Part shown: in pieces, positions 17,073 to 28,102 of the stretch | Layout: each line of letters starts with the position of its first letter | How positions within the stretch are numbered: the first letter of the stretch is position 1 | Origin: Oscillospiraceae bacterium | GTDB taxonomy: Bacteria; Bacillota; Clostridia; UMGS1810 | Assembly: GCA_015068705.1 (NCBI GenBank) | Contig: SVJZ01000014.1 | Coordinates: 1 to 39,140, forward strand | Direction: 5' to 3' | DNA: 39,140 nt | The notes under the pieces: model-generated | Told to the model about the DNA's origin: nothing | Seen by the model: only the letters and a program-made list of their open reading frames with translations | The model's database searches: none | Made by a program: the position numbers and the translations under genes

Positions 17073-17918
17073 TTAAAGATTTTCTTTATCAAAGCCCTCC
17101 CCAAGTACTTGACGCACCTCGGTCAGGATCATAAACGCCTTTGGATCCCGTCTGATAACAATCTGCCGCAAACGGGGCAATTCACTTCGTTTTACCACAC
17201 AAAGCAGCATGGTCGTATCGGTGTTTCCATAAAACCCTTTACCATAAATGCCGGTAACACCGCGCTCCAGTTTTTGCATCAGTTCGTGGGCGATTTCTTC
17301 GCTTTTGGCAGAAATGATATAGGCACTCTTTGCCGCGTCGCCGCCCTCTACAATGGTATCCGCCACCACACTGCTCACAAAGAGCGAAATGGCAGAATAA
17401 AGCATAACGGTATAATCTGAAAACAATATCCCTGCCGCAGCGATAATTACCGCGTCGATGATCAAAATAAACCGCGGTACCGAGATGTGCGGTATCCATT
17501 TATGCATCTGCAATGCACCAAAATCGGTGCCACCGGTAGAGGCACCCTGCCGTACAGTAAGTCCAACTCCTACTCCAACCAGCACACCGCCAAATAGTGA
17601 TGCAAGCATGGGGTCGGTGGTAAGAAGCGGCACCCATACGGTCAGTTCGAGAAATGCCGTCAGGGCAAACATCCCGTATAACGAACGCAGCAATGTTTTA
17701 CGGGAAAGGGTTCGAAACCCCACCGCAAATAATATCGCATTGATGATGAGCACCACCAGCGAAACAGGTACGCCAAAACGCACATACAAAATGGTTCCCA
17801 CACCACTTGCACCGCCGGCAGTAATTTTGTTGTCAATTAAAAACAAATTCAATCCCAGCGCCATCACCAAGGTACCCAGTGCAATCAGTGTATAATCCTT
17901 CACAATCTCTTTTTTCAT
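17073..17918 (-). CDS. YitT family membrane protein
   Basis: 281 residues from MKKEIVKDYTLIALG. About five or six membrane helices occupy residues 10-190, with the family hallmark LIDNKITAGGASGVGTILYVRFGVP and GASTGGTDFGALQMHKW. The soluble C-terminal DUF2179 domain covers ~195-281 (AYIISAKSEEIAHELMQKLERGVTGIYGKGFY). Function is unknown for the family; it may be a carrier. The chosen ATG has GAGGAGG eight bases away; an in-frame start at 17996 would overlap mrnC. It sits between mrnC and the transketolase genes in one transcript. Confidence 0.92.
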   Translation of the reverse strand: MKKEIVKDYTLIALGTLVMALGLNLFLIDNKITAGGASGVGTILYVRFGVPVSLVVLIINAILFAVGFRTLSRKTLLRSLYGMFALTAFLELTVWVPLLTTDPMLASLFGGVLVGVGVGLTVRQGASTGGTDFGALQMHKWIPHISVPRFILIIDAVIIAAAGILFSDYTVMLYSAISLFVSSVVADTIVEGGDAAKSAYIISAKSEEIAHELMQKLERGVTGIYGKGFYGNTDTTMLLCVVKRSELPRLRQIVIRRDPKAFMILTEVRQVLGEGFDKENL

Positions 17919-17964
17919 ATCCTGCACCTCCTCGTAAGGTGTAGGATATGTCTGCACTGCAAAT

Positions 17965-18375
17965 TTATGCGTTTTCGGGTTTTTCACAGGACTCAAACGC
18001 CAGCCTCATGATTTCTTCCAACCGTGTAAAATCCTTTTTCAGATACAGATACCCCACCAATGCTTCCAAACCGGTCGCACGGCGATAATCAACGATATCT
18101 GCATTTTTTGCACTGGTATGCGGATGTGCATTTCGCCCGCGTTTGTAGATGGTCAGTTCTTGCTCTGTCAGTTTGTCACACAATGCATCCACCGCCGCGC
18201 TCTGGGCACCGGCACAAACATATCTTACCGCAGTACGATGCAACACACCTGCGGATGCTTTGGAACCGGCTGCAACCATGGTGCGCACATAGACCTCATA
18301 AACCGCATCCCCTACAAACGCCAGCGTCAGCGGAGAAATCTGTTCGGGGGAAAGGACGGTTTCAAACTCAAACAC
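17965..18375 (-). CDS. mrnC: Mini-ribonuclease III
   Basis: 136 residues, an RNase III catalytic domain without the double-stranded RNA-binding domain. In Bacillus it matures 23S rRNA ends. Motifs are LTLAFVGDAVYEVYVR (the RNase III signature with catalytic Asp/Glu) and RRATGLEALVGYLYL (second acidic motif). Length and the position immediately after cysS match Firmicute MrnC. Its start overlaps the cysS end by eight bases. Confidence 0.96.
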   Translation of the reverse strand: MFEFETVLSPEQISPLTLAFVGDAVYEVYVRTMVAAGSKASAGVLHRTAVRYVCAGAQSAAVDALCDKLTEQELTIYKRGRNAHPHTSAKNADIVDYRRATGLEALVGYLYLKKDFTRLEEIMRLAFESCEKPENA

Positions 18376-19753
18376 GTTTCCACTTCACGCCCTGCGACGT
18401 GTCCTCCAACACAATACCCATTTCCTTTAATGTATCACGGATGGCATCTGCCTTTGCAAAATCACGCGCTTTACGTGCCTCGTTGCGCTCGGCAATCATC
18501 TGTTCAATTTCCTCGTCCAGTGCCACTTCCTGCTTGCTTTCATCCAATCCCAACACGCCACAAAGTTCACGGATAAGTGATGCAGTCTGTTCAATTTCGC
18601 CCTTTGTGCTTTCTGCCCCAAGTGTGGTGTTTGCAAAATAGACCAGTTCAAAAATTGCAGCAATCGCATCTGCCGTATTGAGGTCATCGTCCATGGCATC
18701 CAGGAATTTCTGCTTGTATCCGTCTAATTTTTCGCCAATTTGCACATCCGTTCCCTCTGCTGCATTGGAAAGCAGAAAATCCAGATTGGACAAGCAGGTG
18801 CGGATTCTCTCCAACGCAGTACGCGCCTGCACCAGCAAGTCATCGCTGAAATTGATGGGATTGCGGTAATGCGCCGAAAGCATGAAGAAACGGATTACCT
18901 CATAATCAAAATGCTGTGCAACATCGCGCACGGTAAAGAAATTACCCAGCGATTTGCTCATTTTCTGTCCGTCCACATTGATGTAGCCATTGTGTAACCA
19001 GTAATTTGCAAAAGGAGCATCATTTGCCGCCTCGGATTGTGCCACTTCGTTTTCGTGATGCGGAAAAATCAAATCCTGTCCGCCACTGTGAATATCGATG
19101 GTTTCGCCCAAATATCTGTTTGCCATGGCGCTGCACTCAATATGCCAACCGGGGCGTCCCTCTCCCCAGGGGCTTTCCCATGCAGGCTCGCCGGGTTTCT
19201 TTATCTTCCACAGAGCAAAATCCATCGGGTCGCGTTTGTTTTCATCCACGCCAATACGCGCACCGGCCTCCAGATTTTCCAACGGCTGATGGGACAATTT
19301 TCCGTAATCACGGAATTTTTTTACATCAAAATACACGCCGTCATCGGTGGCATAGGCAAATCCCTTTTCCTCCAATCGGGAAATCAGCTCCACGATCGCA
19401 TCGATATTCTCGGTTGCTCTCGGGTGCACCGTCGCCTGCTCGATACCAAGCCCCTTGGCATCAATGAAATACTCGTCGATATAACGATCGGCAAGCTCTT
19501 TTACCGTTACCCCTTCTTCGTTTGCGCGGCGAATCATCTTATCGTCTACATCAGTGAAATTCTGTACAAAATTCACCTCATATCCGCGATATTCCAGATA
19601 ACGACGCAGGGTATCAAAAATGATAAACGGTCTGGCATTTCCAATATGGAAAAAATTATACACGGTAGGTCCGCACGAATACATGCGCACCTTATCCGGC
19701 TCGATGGGTTTAAATTCTTCTTTTTGTCTGGTAAGACTGTTGTACAATTTCAT
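18368..19753 (-). CDS. cysS: Cysteinyl-tRNA synthetase
   Basis: 461 residues, full length, class I aminoacyl-tRNA synthetase charging tRNA-Cys. Zinc and active-site features in order: YSCGPTVYNFFHIGNARPF with the HIGN signature near residues 27-42, HIECSAMANRYLGETIDIHSG and FPHHENEVAQSEA (zinc ligands Cys and His), and QKMSKSLGNFF (KMSKS loop) near 270. A DALR-type anticodon-binding domain follows to the end. It lies six bases after cysE, so serine acetylation and cysteine charging are co-transcribed. The leader upstream of cysE is too short for a T-box. Confidence 0.98.
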   Translation of the reverse strand: MKLYNSLTRQKEEFKPIEPDKVRMYSCGPTVYNFFHIGNARPFIIFDTLRRYLEYRGYEVNFVQNFTDVDDKMIRRANEEGVTVKELADRYIDEYFIDAKGLGIEQATVHPRATENIDAIVELISRLEEKGFAYATDDGVYFDVKKFRDYGKLSHQPLENLEAGARIGVDENKRDPMDFALWKIKKPGEPAWESPWGEGRPGWHIECSAMANRYLGETIDIHSGGQDLIFPHHENEVAQSEAANDAPFANYWLHNGYINVDGQKMSKSLGNFFTVRDVAQHFDYEVIRFFMLSAHYRNPINFSDDLLVQARTALERIRTCLSNLDFLLSNAAEGTDVQIGEKLDGYKQKFLDAMDDDLNTADAIAAIFELVYFANTTLGAESTKGEIEQTASLIRELCGVLGLDESKQEVALDEEIEQMIAERNEARKARDFAKADAIRDTLKEMGIVLEDTSQGVKWKRV

Positions 19754-19759
19754 AATATC

Positions 19760-20470
19760 TTAACCTTCCTTTCGGCTTGCATCTGCTTGATTGAGTTGCT
19801 TTTCCAAATCCTCTATCCGCTTATAAATGCGACAAAGTTCTTGAGATACCGGGTCGGGAATATGAATCTGGTCAAGCTCGTCGCATCCGGCGACACGTTT
19901 TCCTCCCACCCGTACAATCCGCGCAGGAACACCCACACAGGTAGAATTTTCAGGAACCTCGCTGAGCACCACTGCATTGGCGGCAATTTTAGAATTGCTC
20001 CCCACCGTAAAAGGACCCAGCACCTTGGCTCCCGAGCCGACCAGCACATTGTCACCCAATGTGGGATGACGTTTGCCTTTCTCTTTGCCGGTACCGCCCA
20101 GCGTTACCCCCTGATAGAGGGTACAGTTGTTGCCAATAATGGTGGTTTCACCAATCACCACGCCCATACCGTGGTCAATAAACAATCCCTTACCAATCTG
20201 CGCACCGGGGTGAATCTCAATCCCCGTAATAAATCGCGCAAACTGAGAAATTGCCCTTGCCACGAAAAAAAGTTTGTGGCAATAAAACCAATGTGCATAA
20301 CGATAATAAACCAATGCCTGCACACCATTATACAGAAAAAACACTTCCAACGGATTGCGCGCTGCAGGGTCGCGCCGCATCACGCTGCCTACCTCCCGCA
20401 CTGCAACGGGGATATAAAATACATAGTGCAACACAATCAGTGCCGCAATTACCATCAATACTGTTATCAC
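19760..20470 (-). CDS. cysE: Serine O-acetyltransferase with N-terminal membrane segment
   Basis: Makes O-acetylserine from serine and acetyl-CoA, the first step of cysteine synthesis. 236 residues. The core from REVGSVMRRDPAARNPLEV, through YYRYAHWFY and the hexapeptide-repeat beta helix with GIEIHPGAQIGKGLFIDHG, VVIGETTIIGNN and KRHPTLGDNVLVGSGAKVLG, matches the family. Before the core lies a hydrophobic stretch (residues ~3-20) absent from the enterobacterial enzyme, possibly a membrane anchor. The start is a GTG whose nearest purine-rich site (AGGAGAG) is 11-13 bases away, so initiation may be weak or the true start differs; ATG at 20455 is an alternative. Confidence 0.93.
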   Translation of the reverse strand: MITVLMVIAALIVLHYVFYIPVAVREVGSVMRRDPAARNPLEVFFLYNGVQALVYYRYAHWFYCHKLFFVARAISQFARFITGIEIHPGAQIGKGLFIDHGMGVVIGETTIIGNNCTLYQGVTLGGTGKEKGKRHPTLGDNVLVGSGAKVLGPFTVGSNSKIAANAVVLSEVPENSTCVGVPARIVRVGGKRVAGCDELDQIHIPDPVSQELCRIYKRIEDLEKQLNQADASRKEG

Positions 20471-20529
20471 GGTCTGTCATTCTCTCCTGTCCCGTCATAT
20501 TAAAACCAAGGGTAATCCATACCAAGTCT

Positions 20530-20558
20530 ATTATATAATGTAATGAGAAAAAAAACAA
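20530..20558 (-). promoter_or_regulatory. Promoter of the cysE-cysS-mrnC-yitT-tkt operon
   Basis: TTGTTT (20553-20558), 17-base spacer, perfect TATAAT (20530-20535) on the minus strand. Start near 20523, giving a ~50-base leader. It is divergent from the small zinc-ribbon gene. Confidence 0.65.
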
Positions 20559-20580
20559 CCATTTTTTTGCACAAATTCGG

Positions 20581-20609
20581 TTGCCATTTGCATGAATGTA
20601 TGGTAAAAT
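20581..20609 (+). promoter_or_regulatory. Promoter of the small zinc-ribbon gene
   Basis: TTGCCA (20581-20586), 17-base spacer, TAAAAT (20604-20609). Start near 20616, leaving a leader of about 15 bases that is nearly all ribosome site. Confidence 0.6.
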
Positions 20610-20630
20610 GCGAGAGAGAAGGTGATATGA

Positions 20631-20843
20631 GTGATTTACCGCGAGGTAGAAAATCCCAAATGCGTGTTTTGTGTTTTTGCCACACCCCTTACGGGAACCG
20701 AAGATATGCTCTGTAAAAAGTGCGGCGTGGTTTCGGAAAATCATGTGTGCAAAAAATTTAAATACGACGTAAGAAAGCGAAAAATCCATCCAAAAATCCG
20801 TATCGAAACCAATCGGTTTCATGCAGAAGATTTTGAAATATAA
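20631..20843 (+). CDS. Small zinc-ribbon-like protein of unknown function
   Basis: 70 residues starting at GTG with AGAAGGTGAT upstream. Five Cys are present: CVFC at 11-14, CKKC at 28-31 and Cys40. The two CxxC pairs suggest a zinc ribbon, followed by a strongly basic tail (KKFKYDVRKRKIHPK) that could contact nucleic acid. Small proteins of this look occur in Clostridia, but I know of no assigned function. It has its own promoter (20581-20609) and terminator (20856-20885), so it is a stand-alone gene divergent from cysE. Confidence 0.75.
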   Translation: MIYREVENPKCVFCVFATPLTGTEDMLCKKCGVVSENHVCKKFKYDVRKRKIHPKIRIETNRFHAEDFEI

Positions 20844-20855
20844 TCTGTTTTCCGT

Positions 20856-20885
20856 ACCAACCGCAAATCCGGTTGGTGCGGTTTT
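20856..20885 (+). terminator. Terminator of the small zinc-ribbon gene
   Basis: Stem ACCAACCG (20856-20863) with CGGTTGGT (20870-20877), then GCGGTTTTTATTT; 13 bases after the stop codon. Confidence 0.75.
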
Positions 20886-20914
20886 TATTTCTTCCCCTCC
20901 CTGCACACGGTCTA

Positions 20915-20943
20915 TTGACAACCAAACCCCCATTTGATATAAT
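20915..20943 (+). promoter_or_regulatory. Consensus promoter of the EamA exporter
   Basis: Perfect TTGACA (20915-20920), 17-base spacer, perfect TATAAT (20938-20943). It is the only full-consensus promoter in the window, so expression is probably strong. Confidence 0.85.
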
Positions 20944-20985
20944 GGTAAAGGTGTTTGCCAAAATTTTCATACATAGAGGTCAATC

Positions 20986-21858
20986 ATGAAAAAACGTGCA
21001 TTTCTTTATATCATTCTTGCCGGAATTTTCTGGGGAACTTCAGGGCTATTTGTGCATGCGCTCGCCCCCTTTGGCTTTTCCTCCATACAGATGGCGGCAA
21101 CCAGAGGTGTAGTTTCTTCCATCTGCCTGCTCACATATGTTCTCCTTAAAAATCGTTCCCTGTTCCGGGCAACACCAAAAGAGCTTCTTTTGTTTGCGGG
21201 AAGCGGCGTTTCCATGTTTATCACAGCATCCAGTTATTACTTTGCCATGCAGGTTTCTTCGGTTTCCACCGCCGTTGTGCTCATGTATACCGCACCCATT
21301 ATTGTTTTGCTCTATTCGGTAACATTTCTCGGCGAAAAAATGACAAGGCTAAAAACCATATCGGTTATCTGTATGCTGGCAGGTTGCGCCTTGGTGTCGG
21401 GTGTCATTGGCGGAATAAAATTCAGTTGGTTGGGTATTGTATTCGGGCTTTTATCGGGTGTTGCATACGGCTCGTACAATATTTTCACCAAAATCCAGAT
21501 GAAAAACAAGAGCAACCCCATTTCCGCCAGTATGTATTGTTTTATTTTTATGGCAATTGTCGCCATTATCTGCGCCAAGCCTGTCCACTTTGTTTCCATC
21601 GCGTCACAGTGCCCTTGGCAGGTGTTTTTTTACTTGGTTGGGTGTGGCGTTTGCACTGGGGTTATCCCCTATTTCTTGTATACACTGGCACTCAAGGCAT
21701 TGCCTGCAGGAACCGCTTCTGCGCTCGGAATTATCGAGCCAATGTCGGCAACAATATTCAGTGTCGTCTTTTTAAATGAACGGCTGGGCTTTTTCCCCGC
21801 CTGTGGCATCGCACTCATCATTGGTGCCGTGGTGATGCTGAGCAAAAGTAATGAATAA
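20986..21858 (+). CDS. EamA/DMT family transporter
   Basis: 290 residues with ten hydrophobic segments in two EamA repeats of five. Repeat 1 begins FLYIILAGIFWGTSGLFVHAL with the family's W-G-T/S pattern. Repeat 2 begins near FSWLGIVFGLLSGVAYGSYN, and the C-terminal SALGIIEPMSATIFSVVFL followed by NERLG is diagnostic. Such proteins export amino acids or metabolites or import small solutes. Nothing in the neighbourhood points to a substrate. It is a single-gene unit with a consensus promoter and a strong terminator, convergent with the ATP synthase operon. Confidence 0.92.
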   Translation: MKKRAFLYIILAGIFWGTSGLFVHALAPFGFSSIQMAATRGVVSSICLLTYVLLKNRSLFRATPKELLLFAGSGVSMFITASSYYFAMQVSSVSTAVVLMYTAPIIVLLYSVTFLGEKMTRLKTISVICMLAGCALVSGVIGGIKFSWLGIVFGLLSGVAYGSYNIFTKIQMKNKSNPISASMYCFIFMAIVAIICAKPVHFVSIASQCPWQVFFYLVGCGVCTGVIPYFLYTLALKALPAGTASALGIIEPMSATIFSVVFLNERLGFFPACGIALIIGAVVMLSKSNE

Positions 21859-21861
21859 CGC

Positions 21862-21897
21862 AAAAAAGCAACAAACCAGATTGGTTTGTTGCTTTTT

Positions 21898-21898
<1 letters not shown>
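21862..21898. terminator. Bidirectional terminator between eamA and atp operon
   Basis: A perfect 16-bp stem (AAAAAAGCAACAAACC with its complement at 21883-21898), with A and T runs on the two sides. The T run abuts the stop codon of atpC on the other strand. Confidence 0.93.
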
Positions 21899-23567
<1,669 letters not shown>

Positions 23568-24371
23568 TTACATGCCGCTTCCAGCAACAATTTCTGTAAT
23601 TTCCTGCGTAATCGCGCCCTGTCTTGCCCGGTTGTACTCAAGTTTTAAGCCATCAATCATCTCGCCTGCATTCTTGCCGGCATTATCCATGGCAAATCGT
23701 CTTGCAACCACTTCGCAGGTAAAACTTTCTTTTGCAGCAGCAACAATCTTGCCTGCAATATACTCTTCCATTACCGTTTCCAAAACCGTTCTCTCATCCG
23801 GCTCATAAATAATATCCGCTTTGGATTTTCGCTCTGTTTTGGAAAGGGGCAACACCCATTCTATCTGTGGATTTTGCGACATCATGGAAACGTATTTGGT
23901 ATACACTATGCCAATCTTTTCATACATGCCGCTCTTAAACTCTTCGCAAAGCTCTTTTGACAGAACAATCGCATCGGCATAAGAAAAGGTTTCTGTTTTT
24001 ACCTGCTCTGCACCGTATCTGTCGCACGCTCTCTTTCCAATCGGGATGATTTTTTCTGCGTTTTGCGCCTCAACCATCTTAAAAAGATTGGAATTATATC
24101 CGCCTGCAAGTCCTCTGTCGCCTGCAATGGCAATCAGGCAGATTTTACCCTCTTTGCCATGCTTCATATATTCGCTTCTCTCACATGACTTTGCAGAAGA
24201 GAGCAGGGAAACGGTGTCATCCAGCGCATTGGCATACTCTCTGCTCTTGTTCATCGCAATGGATGCACCACGGATTTTAGCAGATGCCACAAGCCCCATC
24301 GCTTTGGTAAGGTGTAAAGTAGAATCCACACTCTTAATGCGATTTTTTAAGCTTTTAATATCTACGCCCAT
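23568..24371 (-). CDS. atpG: F-type ATP synthase gamma subunit
   Basis: 267 residues, somewhat shorter than the usual ~285. It forms the central stalk that turns inside the alpha3-beta3 ring. The N-terminal helix LKNRIKSVDSTLHLTKAMGLVASAKIRGA and the C-terminal helix MIDGLKLEYNRARQGAITQEITEIVAG, which pair as the coiled-coil shaft, are both clear, as is GDRGLAGGYNSNLFK. The shortening lies in the middle globular part. It is four bases after atpA. Confidence 0.97.
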   Translation of the reverse strand: MGVDIKSLKNRIKSVDSTLHLTKAMGLVASAKIRGASIAMNKSREYANALDDTVSLLSSAKSCERSEYMKHGKEGKICLIAIAGDRGLAGGYNSNLFKMVEAQNAEKIIPIGKRACDRYGAEQVKTETFSYADAIVLSKELCEEFKSGMYEKIGIVYTKYVSMMSQNPQIEWVLPLSKTERKSKADIIYEPDERTVLETVMEEYIAGKIVAAAKESFTCEVVARRFAMDNAGKNAGEMIDGLKLEYNRARQGAITQEITEIVAGSGM

Positions 24372-24375
24372 CCAA

Positions 24376-25869
24376 TCACTCCTTCATCTCGTCGAGTGCC
24401 TTTTTCAACATGGCAATATCCTCGTCGTCGCAGAAGTTGTTTTCAAACCGTTCCAACAAATTAGAATACTCTGCTTCCAGCAGTTCAAACAGTCTGCTCT
24501 CATACTCCGAAACCTGCTTTACCGGAATATCATTTAAATATCCGTTTACAACGGCATATACAATAGCAACCTGACATCCCACGCGTACAGGCGCATTTTT
24601 CTTTTGCTTTAATACTTCCACAATTCGCTCGCCCAGTGCAAGACGGTTTTTGGTGTCTTCATCCAGGTCACTGCCAAACTGTGAAAACGCCTGCAACTCG
24701 CGGTATTGTGCATACAGAAGTTTCAGCTCGCCCGACACCTTTTTCATTGCCTTAAGCTGCGCCGAACCACCAACACGGCTCACCGAAATACCGGGGTTGA
24801 TTGCAGGCATGATGCCGGCATGAAATAACTCGGTTTCCAAAAATATCTGTCCATCTGTGATGGAGATAACATTGGTCGGGATATACGCCGAAACGTCGCC
24901 TGCCTGCGTTTCGATAATGGGAAGCGCCGTGATGGAACCACCGCCATATTCGGGTGCCACACACGCTGCTCTTTCCAGCAATCTTGAATGCAGATAGAAT
25001 ACATCGCCGGGATATGCCTCACGTCCGGGCGGACGGCGAATCAAAAGCGAAAGTGCACGGTATGCAATGGCGTGCTTTGACAAATCATCATAGATAATCA
25101 AAACATCCTTGCCCTGCTCCATAAAATATTCTGCCATCGCACAACCCGAATACGGTGCCACATACTGAAGCGGAGCCGTTTCGGATGCCGATGCCGACAC
25201 AATGATACTATACTCCATTGCACCTGCTTTGGTAAGCTCGTTTGCAAGCTGCACCACGGCAGTATTTTTCTGACCAATTGCAACATAGATGCAAATAACA
25301 CCGGTGTTTTTCTGATTAATGATGGTATCAATTGCGATTTCTGTCTTACCGGTCTGTCTGTCACCAATGATAAGCTCACGCTGTCCTCTGCCAATGGGAA
25401 TCATACTGTCGATTGCCTTGATGCCCGTCTGCAACGGAACAGAAACGCTCTTTCTCTCAATAATACCGGGCGCTTCCGACTCAATAGGTCTTGTTTGGGT
25501 GGTGGAAATGGGACCCTTCCCGTCGATGGGATTCCCCAGTGCGTCTACCACTCTGCCAAGAAGCGCATCGCCAACCGGAACCGATACAACCTTTCCGGTA
25601 CGGCGAACAACCGAACCCTCGTGAATGTCGTTCTGGTTGGACAAAAGCGCAACCGATACCGTTTCGCTTTCCAGATTCTGCGCCATACCCATACTTCCGT
25701 CTTCAAATTCAAGCAGCTCGCTTGCCATACATGCCCGAAGTCCGTACACGCGCGCGATTCCGTCGCCAACAAGAATAACCGTGCCCGTTTCCTGCATCTC
25801 TATTTTTGATTCATAATTTTTGATTTGTTCTTTGATAATCTGGCTTATCTCGTCTGTTCTTGTGCTCAT
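24376..25869 (-). CDS. atpA: F-type ATP synthase alpha subunit
   Basis: 497 residues, full length, the non-catalytic nucleotide-binding F1 subunit. Walker A is [13 protein letters not shown] near residue 170, the Walker B strand is [15 protein letters not shown], and the subunit signature [17 protein letters not shown] with the conserved Arg is intact. It starts at an ATG overlapping the atpH stop by four bases. Confidence 0.99.
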   Translation of the reverse strand: MSTRTDEISQIIKEQIKNYESKIEMQETGTVILVGDGIARVYGLRACMASELLEFEDGSMGMAQNLESETVSVALLSNQNDIHEGSVVRRTGKVVSVPVGDALLGRVVDALGNPIDGKGPISTTQTRPIESEAPGIIERKSVSVPLQTGIKAIDSMIPIGRGQRELIIGDRQTGKTEIAIDTIINQKNTGVICIYVAIGQKNTAVVQLANELTKAGAMEYSIIVSASASETAPLQYVAPYSGCAMAEYFMEQGKDVLIIYDDLSKHAIAYRALSLLIRRPPGREAYPGDVFYLHSRLLERAACVAPEYGGGSITALPIIETQAGDVSAYIPTNVISITDGQIFLETELFHAGIMPAINPGISVSRVGGSAQLKAMKKVSGELKLLYAQYRELQAFSQFGSDLDEDTKNRLALGERIVEVLKQKKNAPVRVGCQVAIVYAVVNGYLNDIPVKQVSEYESRLFELLEAEYSNLLERFENNFCDDEDIAMLKKALDEMKE

Positions 25870-26396
25870 CTGCTTATCACATCCTTTACAGCCTTAAGAT
25901 GTTTTTTAAGGCTTGAGTCCATTATCTTCCCGTCGGTTTCTATAATCAATCCACCTATAATGGATTGGTCAACGGTATAATCAATCACCATGGTATGACC
26001 GCTTGTTTTTTCGAGTTTTTCTTTCAGTGCCGCCTTCTCCCCATCGGTTAGTTCAACCGCACTGGTAACCTTTGCATTTGAAATCTTATCCAGCTCGTTA
26101 TACATTGCAACATAGTGCGCTACACATTCCGGAAACTCCGAAATATGTTTCTTTTCGCACAACAATTTTAAAAATGACAAAACATCCCTCGGCACAGCAT
26201 CGGAAAACGCCGCTTCCAAGGCATCCAGTCTTTGGTCAAGCGGAATTGCAAAGGTCGATAAAAACTCTGTATATGTCGGGTTTTCACCAAAAATATCTGC
26301 CACAGTTTCCAGTGCAAGTTTGTAATCATCCCTGCACTCTTTTTCGGTTGCAAGCATAAACAATGCTTTTGCATATTCGTTGCTGATATCACTCAT
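25866..26396 (-). CDS. atpH: F-type ATP synthase delta subunit
   Basis: 176 residues, the peripheral-stalk subunit joining F1 to b. It begins [14 protein letters not shown], the family start, and ends [25 protein letters not shown], the conserved C-terminal signature. It overlaps atpF and atpA by four bases each. Confidence 0.96.
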   Translation of the reverse strand: MSDISNEYAKALFMLATEKECRDDYKLALETVADIFGENPTYTEFLSTFAIPLDQRLDALEAAFSDAVPRDVLSFLKLLCEKKHISEFPECVAHYVAMYNELDKISNAKVTSAVELTDGEKAALKEKLEKTSGHTMVIDYTVDQSIIGGLIIETDGKIMDSSLKKHLKAVKDVISR

Positions 26397-26899
26397 TCCC
26401 CGTCACCTATCTTCTCAATGAACGAATCAATCAGTTCGCGATGGTCATCGGCATTGATTTCACGCGCCAGAAGTTTGTTTGCAAGCGCAGTGGAAACCTC
26501 TACAATCTCTTGTTTAATGCCTTCCTCCGCCTTCTTCATCTCAAGCTGTGCCTGAGTTTCCGCCTGACGGATGATGCCATCGGCTTGTTCCTTTGCTTTG
26601 GAAACAATAGTTTCGCTCTGTCTTCTGGCACTGTCCTGTGCCTTTTTCATCATCTCGTCGGTCTGCGCCTTTACGGTGCCGATTTTCTCGTCCCACAAAA
26701 GCTTATCCTCCTCTGCCGCACGCTTTGCTTGGTCGGCAGCCTCATACCTTGCGTCAATCTCTCCCTGACGCTTTGCGAGCATGTTGTTGACAGGCCCAAA
26801 CAAAAACTTTTTAAACAGAAGAAACAAGATCAATAAATTAAGCAACGAAATCAATATCTGCCACAAATTAACAGAAATTACTTCCAATGATTGCATCAT
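26393..26899 (-). CDS. atpF: F-type ATP synthase b subunit
   Basis: 168 residues. One N-terminal membrane helix (LWQILISLLNLLILFLLFKKFLF) is followed by a long charged helix rich in Ala, Glu, Lys and Gln that forms the dimeric peripheral stalk. Length is normal. The gene lies 15 bases after atpE. Confidence 0.97.
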   Translation of the reverse strand: MMQSLEVISVNLWQILISLLNLLILFLLFKKFLFGPVNNMLAKRQGEIDARYEAADQAKRAAEEDKLLWDEKIGTVKAQTDEMMKKAQDSARRQSETIVSKAKEQADGIIRQAETQAQLEMKKAEEGIKQEIVEVSTALANKLLAREINADDHRELIDSFIEKIGDGE

Positions 26900-26914
26900 T
26901 ATTTCCCCTCTGTA

Positions 26915-27211
<297 letters not shown>

Positions 27212-28102
27212 TTAATTTTTGCACAGTTGTGCTCTTTTCTTTTTTCGTGCTTCATATAGTTCGAGAGGAAATCCTCCCGAGATATACAGCATGGTCAGCA
27301 TGGCAAAAATATAAGCCTGCAGACATCCGCTGAATATGTCAAAATAGATGGATAAAATTGCAGGCAAACCCACCTGCAAAAACGGGAACTTGCCAAAAAA
27401 TCCCGGAAGTGCTCCAAACACCATATTTGATAACCCCTGCAACCCCGCCGCAACGAGCACTGCAATAACCGAACCGGAAAGCACGTTGCCATAATGACGA
27501 AACGCCATGGATATCGGCGTAGCAATTTCACTGATGATATTGAGCGGTGCCATCAAAGCCGGATTTCCAAAGCTCTTCACATACTCAAGCGGTCCGCACT
27601 TCATCTTGTAATAGGTAATCAGAATAAATACGAGGATTGCCCACCCGGCAACAATATTGATGTCCGATGTCGGAGCATATAATCCAAACAGGGTAATCAG
27701 GCTCGAGAATCCGGAAAGTGCAAGCATTGCAGTAATAAACGGCGCAAATGCCCTGAAATACTCACCCATACTGTTTGTCACCAACCCGGTGCACTTTTCT
27801 ACAATCATCTCTGCAAAATGATGTCGTTTGAGCCAGATGCCGTCTTTGATTCCATGAGTAAGATAAAGGCAAAGAAAAAACACTGCCACAATGACAATCG
27901 CTGAATTTACCTGTGACTCGGTGATGGGCAGATTTTGTATGGGCATAGGAAGCGTCATATAAATCCTTGCACCCGATATGCTGATTCCATCAGATGCCGG
28001 CGTTGTCAGCACTTTGAGCACAATTCCAAAGCAAACCGGAACAATCATCATCAAAATGTATATGATATCCACCATTTTAAAACGGTGCGTCATTTGCTTC
28101 AC
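27212..28102 (-). CDS. atpB: F-type ATP synthase a subunit
   Basis: 296 residues, the membrane stator that forms the ion half-channels. The essential Arg is in the segment ISEIATPISMAFRHYGNVLSG. The C-terminal helix pair (LPAILSIYFDIFSGCLQAYIFAMLT) is conserved, including the Gln-Ala/Tyr-Ile-Phe motif. The start is a GTG overlapping the atpI-like stop as GTGA. It is longer than the E. coli a subunit mainly at the N-terminus. Confidence 0.95.
   Translation of the reverse strand: MKQMTHRFKMVDIIYILMMIVPVCFGIVLKVLTTPASDGISISGARIYMTLPMPIQNLPITESQVNSAIVIVAVFFLCLYLTHGIKDGIWLKRHHFAEMIVEKCTGLVTNSMGEYFRAFAPFITAMLALSGFSSLITLFGLYAPTSDINIVAGWAILVFILITYYKMKCGPLEYVKSFGNPALMAPLNIISEIATPISMAFRHYGNVLSGSVIAVLVAAGLQGLSNMVFGALPGFFGKFPFLQVGLPAILSIYFDIFSGCLQAYIFAMLTMLYISGGFPLELYEARKKKRAQLCKN

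Noticed and set aside
15935-17134. Plus-strand open frame (399 codons) opposite the transketolase genes
   Set aside because: It is a mirror of the codon bias of the real minus-strand genes; no recognisable domain or start signal.
19037-20503. Long plus-strand open frame (488 codons) opposite cysS and cysE
   Set aside because: The minus strand encodes complete CysS and CysE with all motifs; the plus frame gives a His/Cys/Ile-rich, domain-free translation and no ribosome site.
20471-20523. T-box or cysteine-responsive riboswitch upstream of cysE-cysS
   Set aside because: The promoter leaves only ~50 bases before the start, too short for a T-box, and no terminator hairpin is present.
20328-20933. 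Minus-strand 201-codon frame overlapping the cysE start and the small zinc-ribbon gene
   Set aside because: It crosses divergent promoters and a terminator and has no domain. Only its internal ATG near the cysE ribosome site is noted as possibly relevant.
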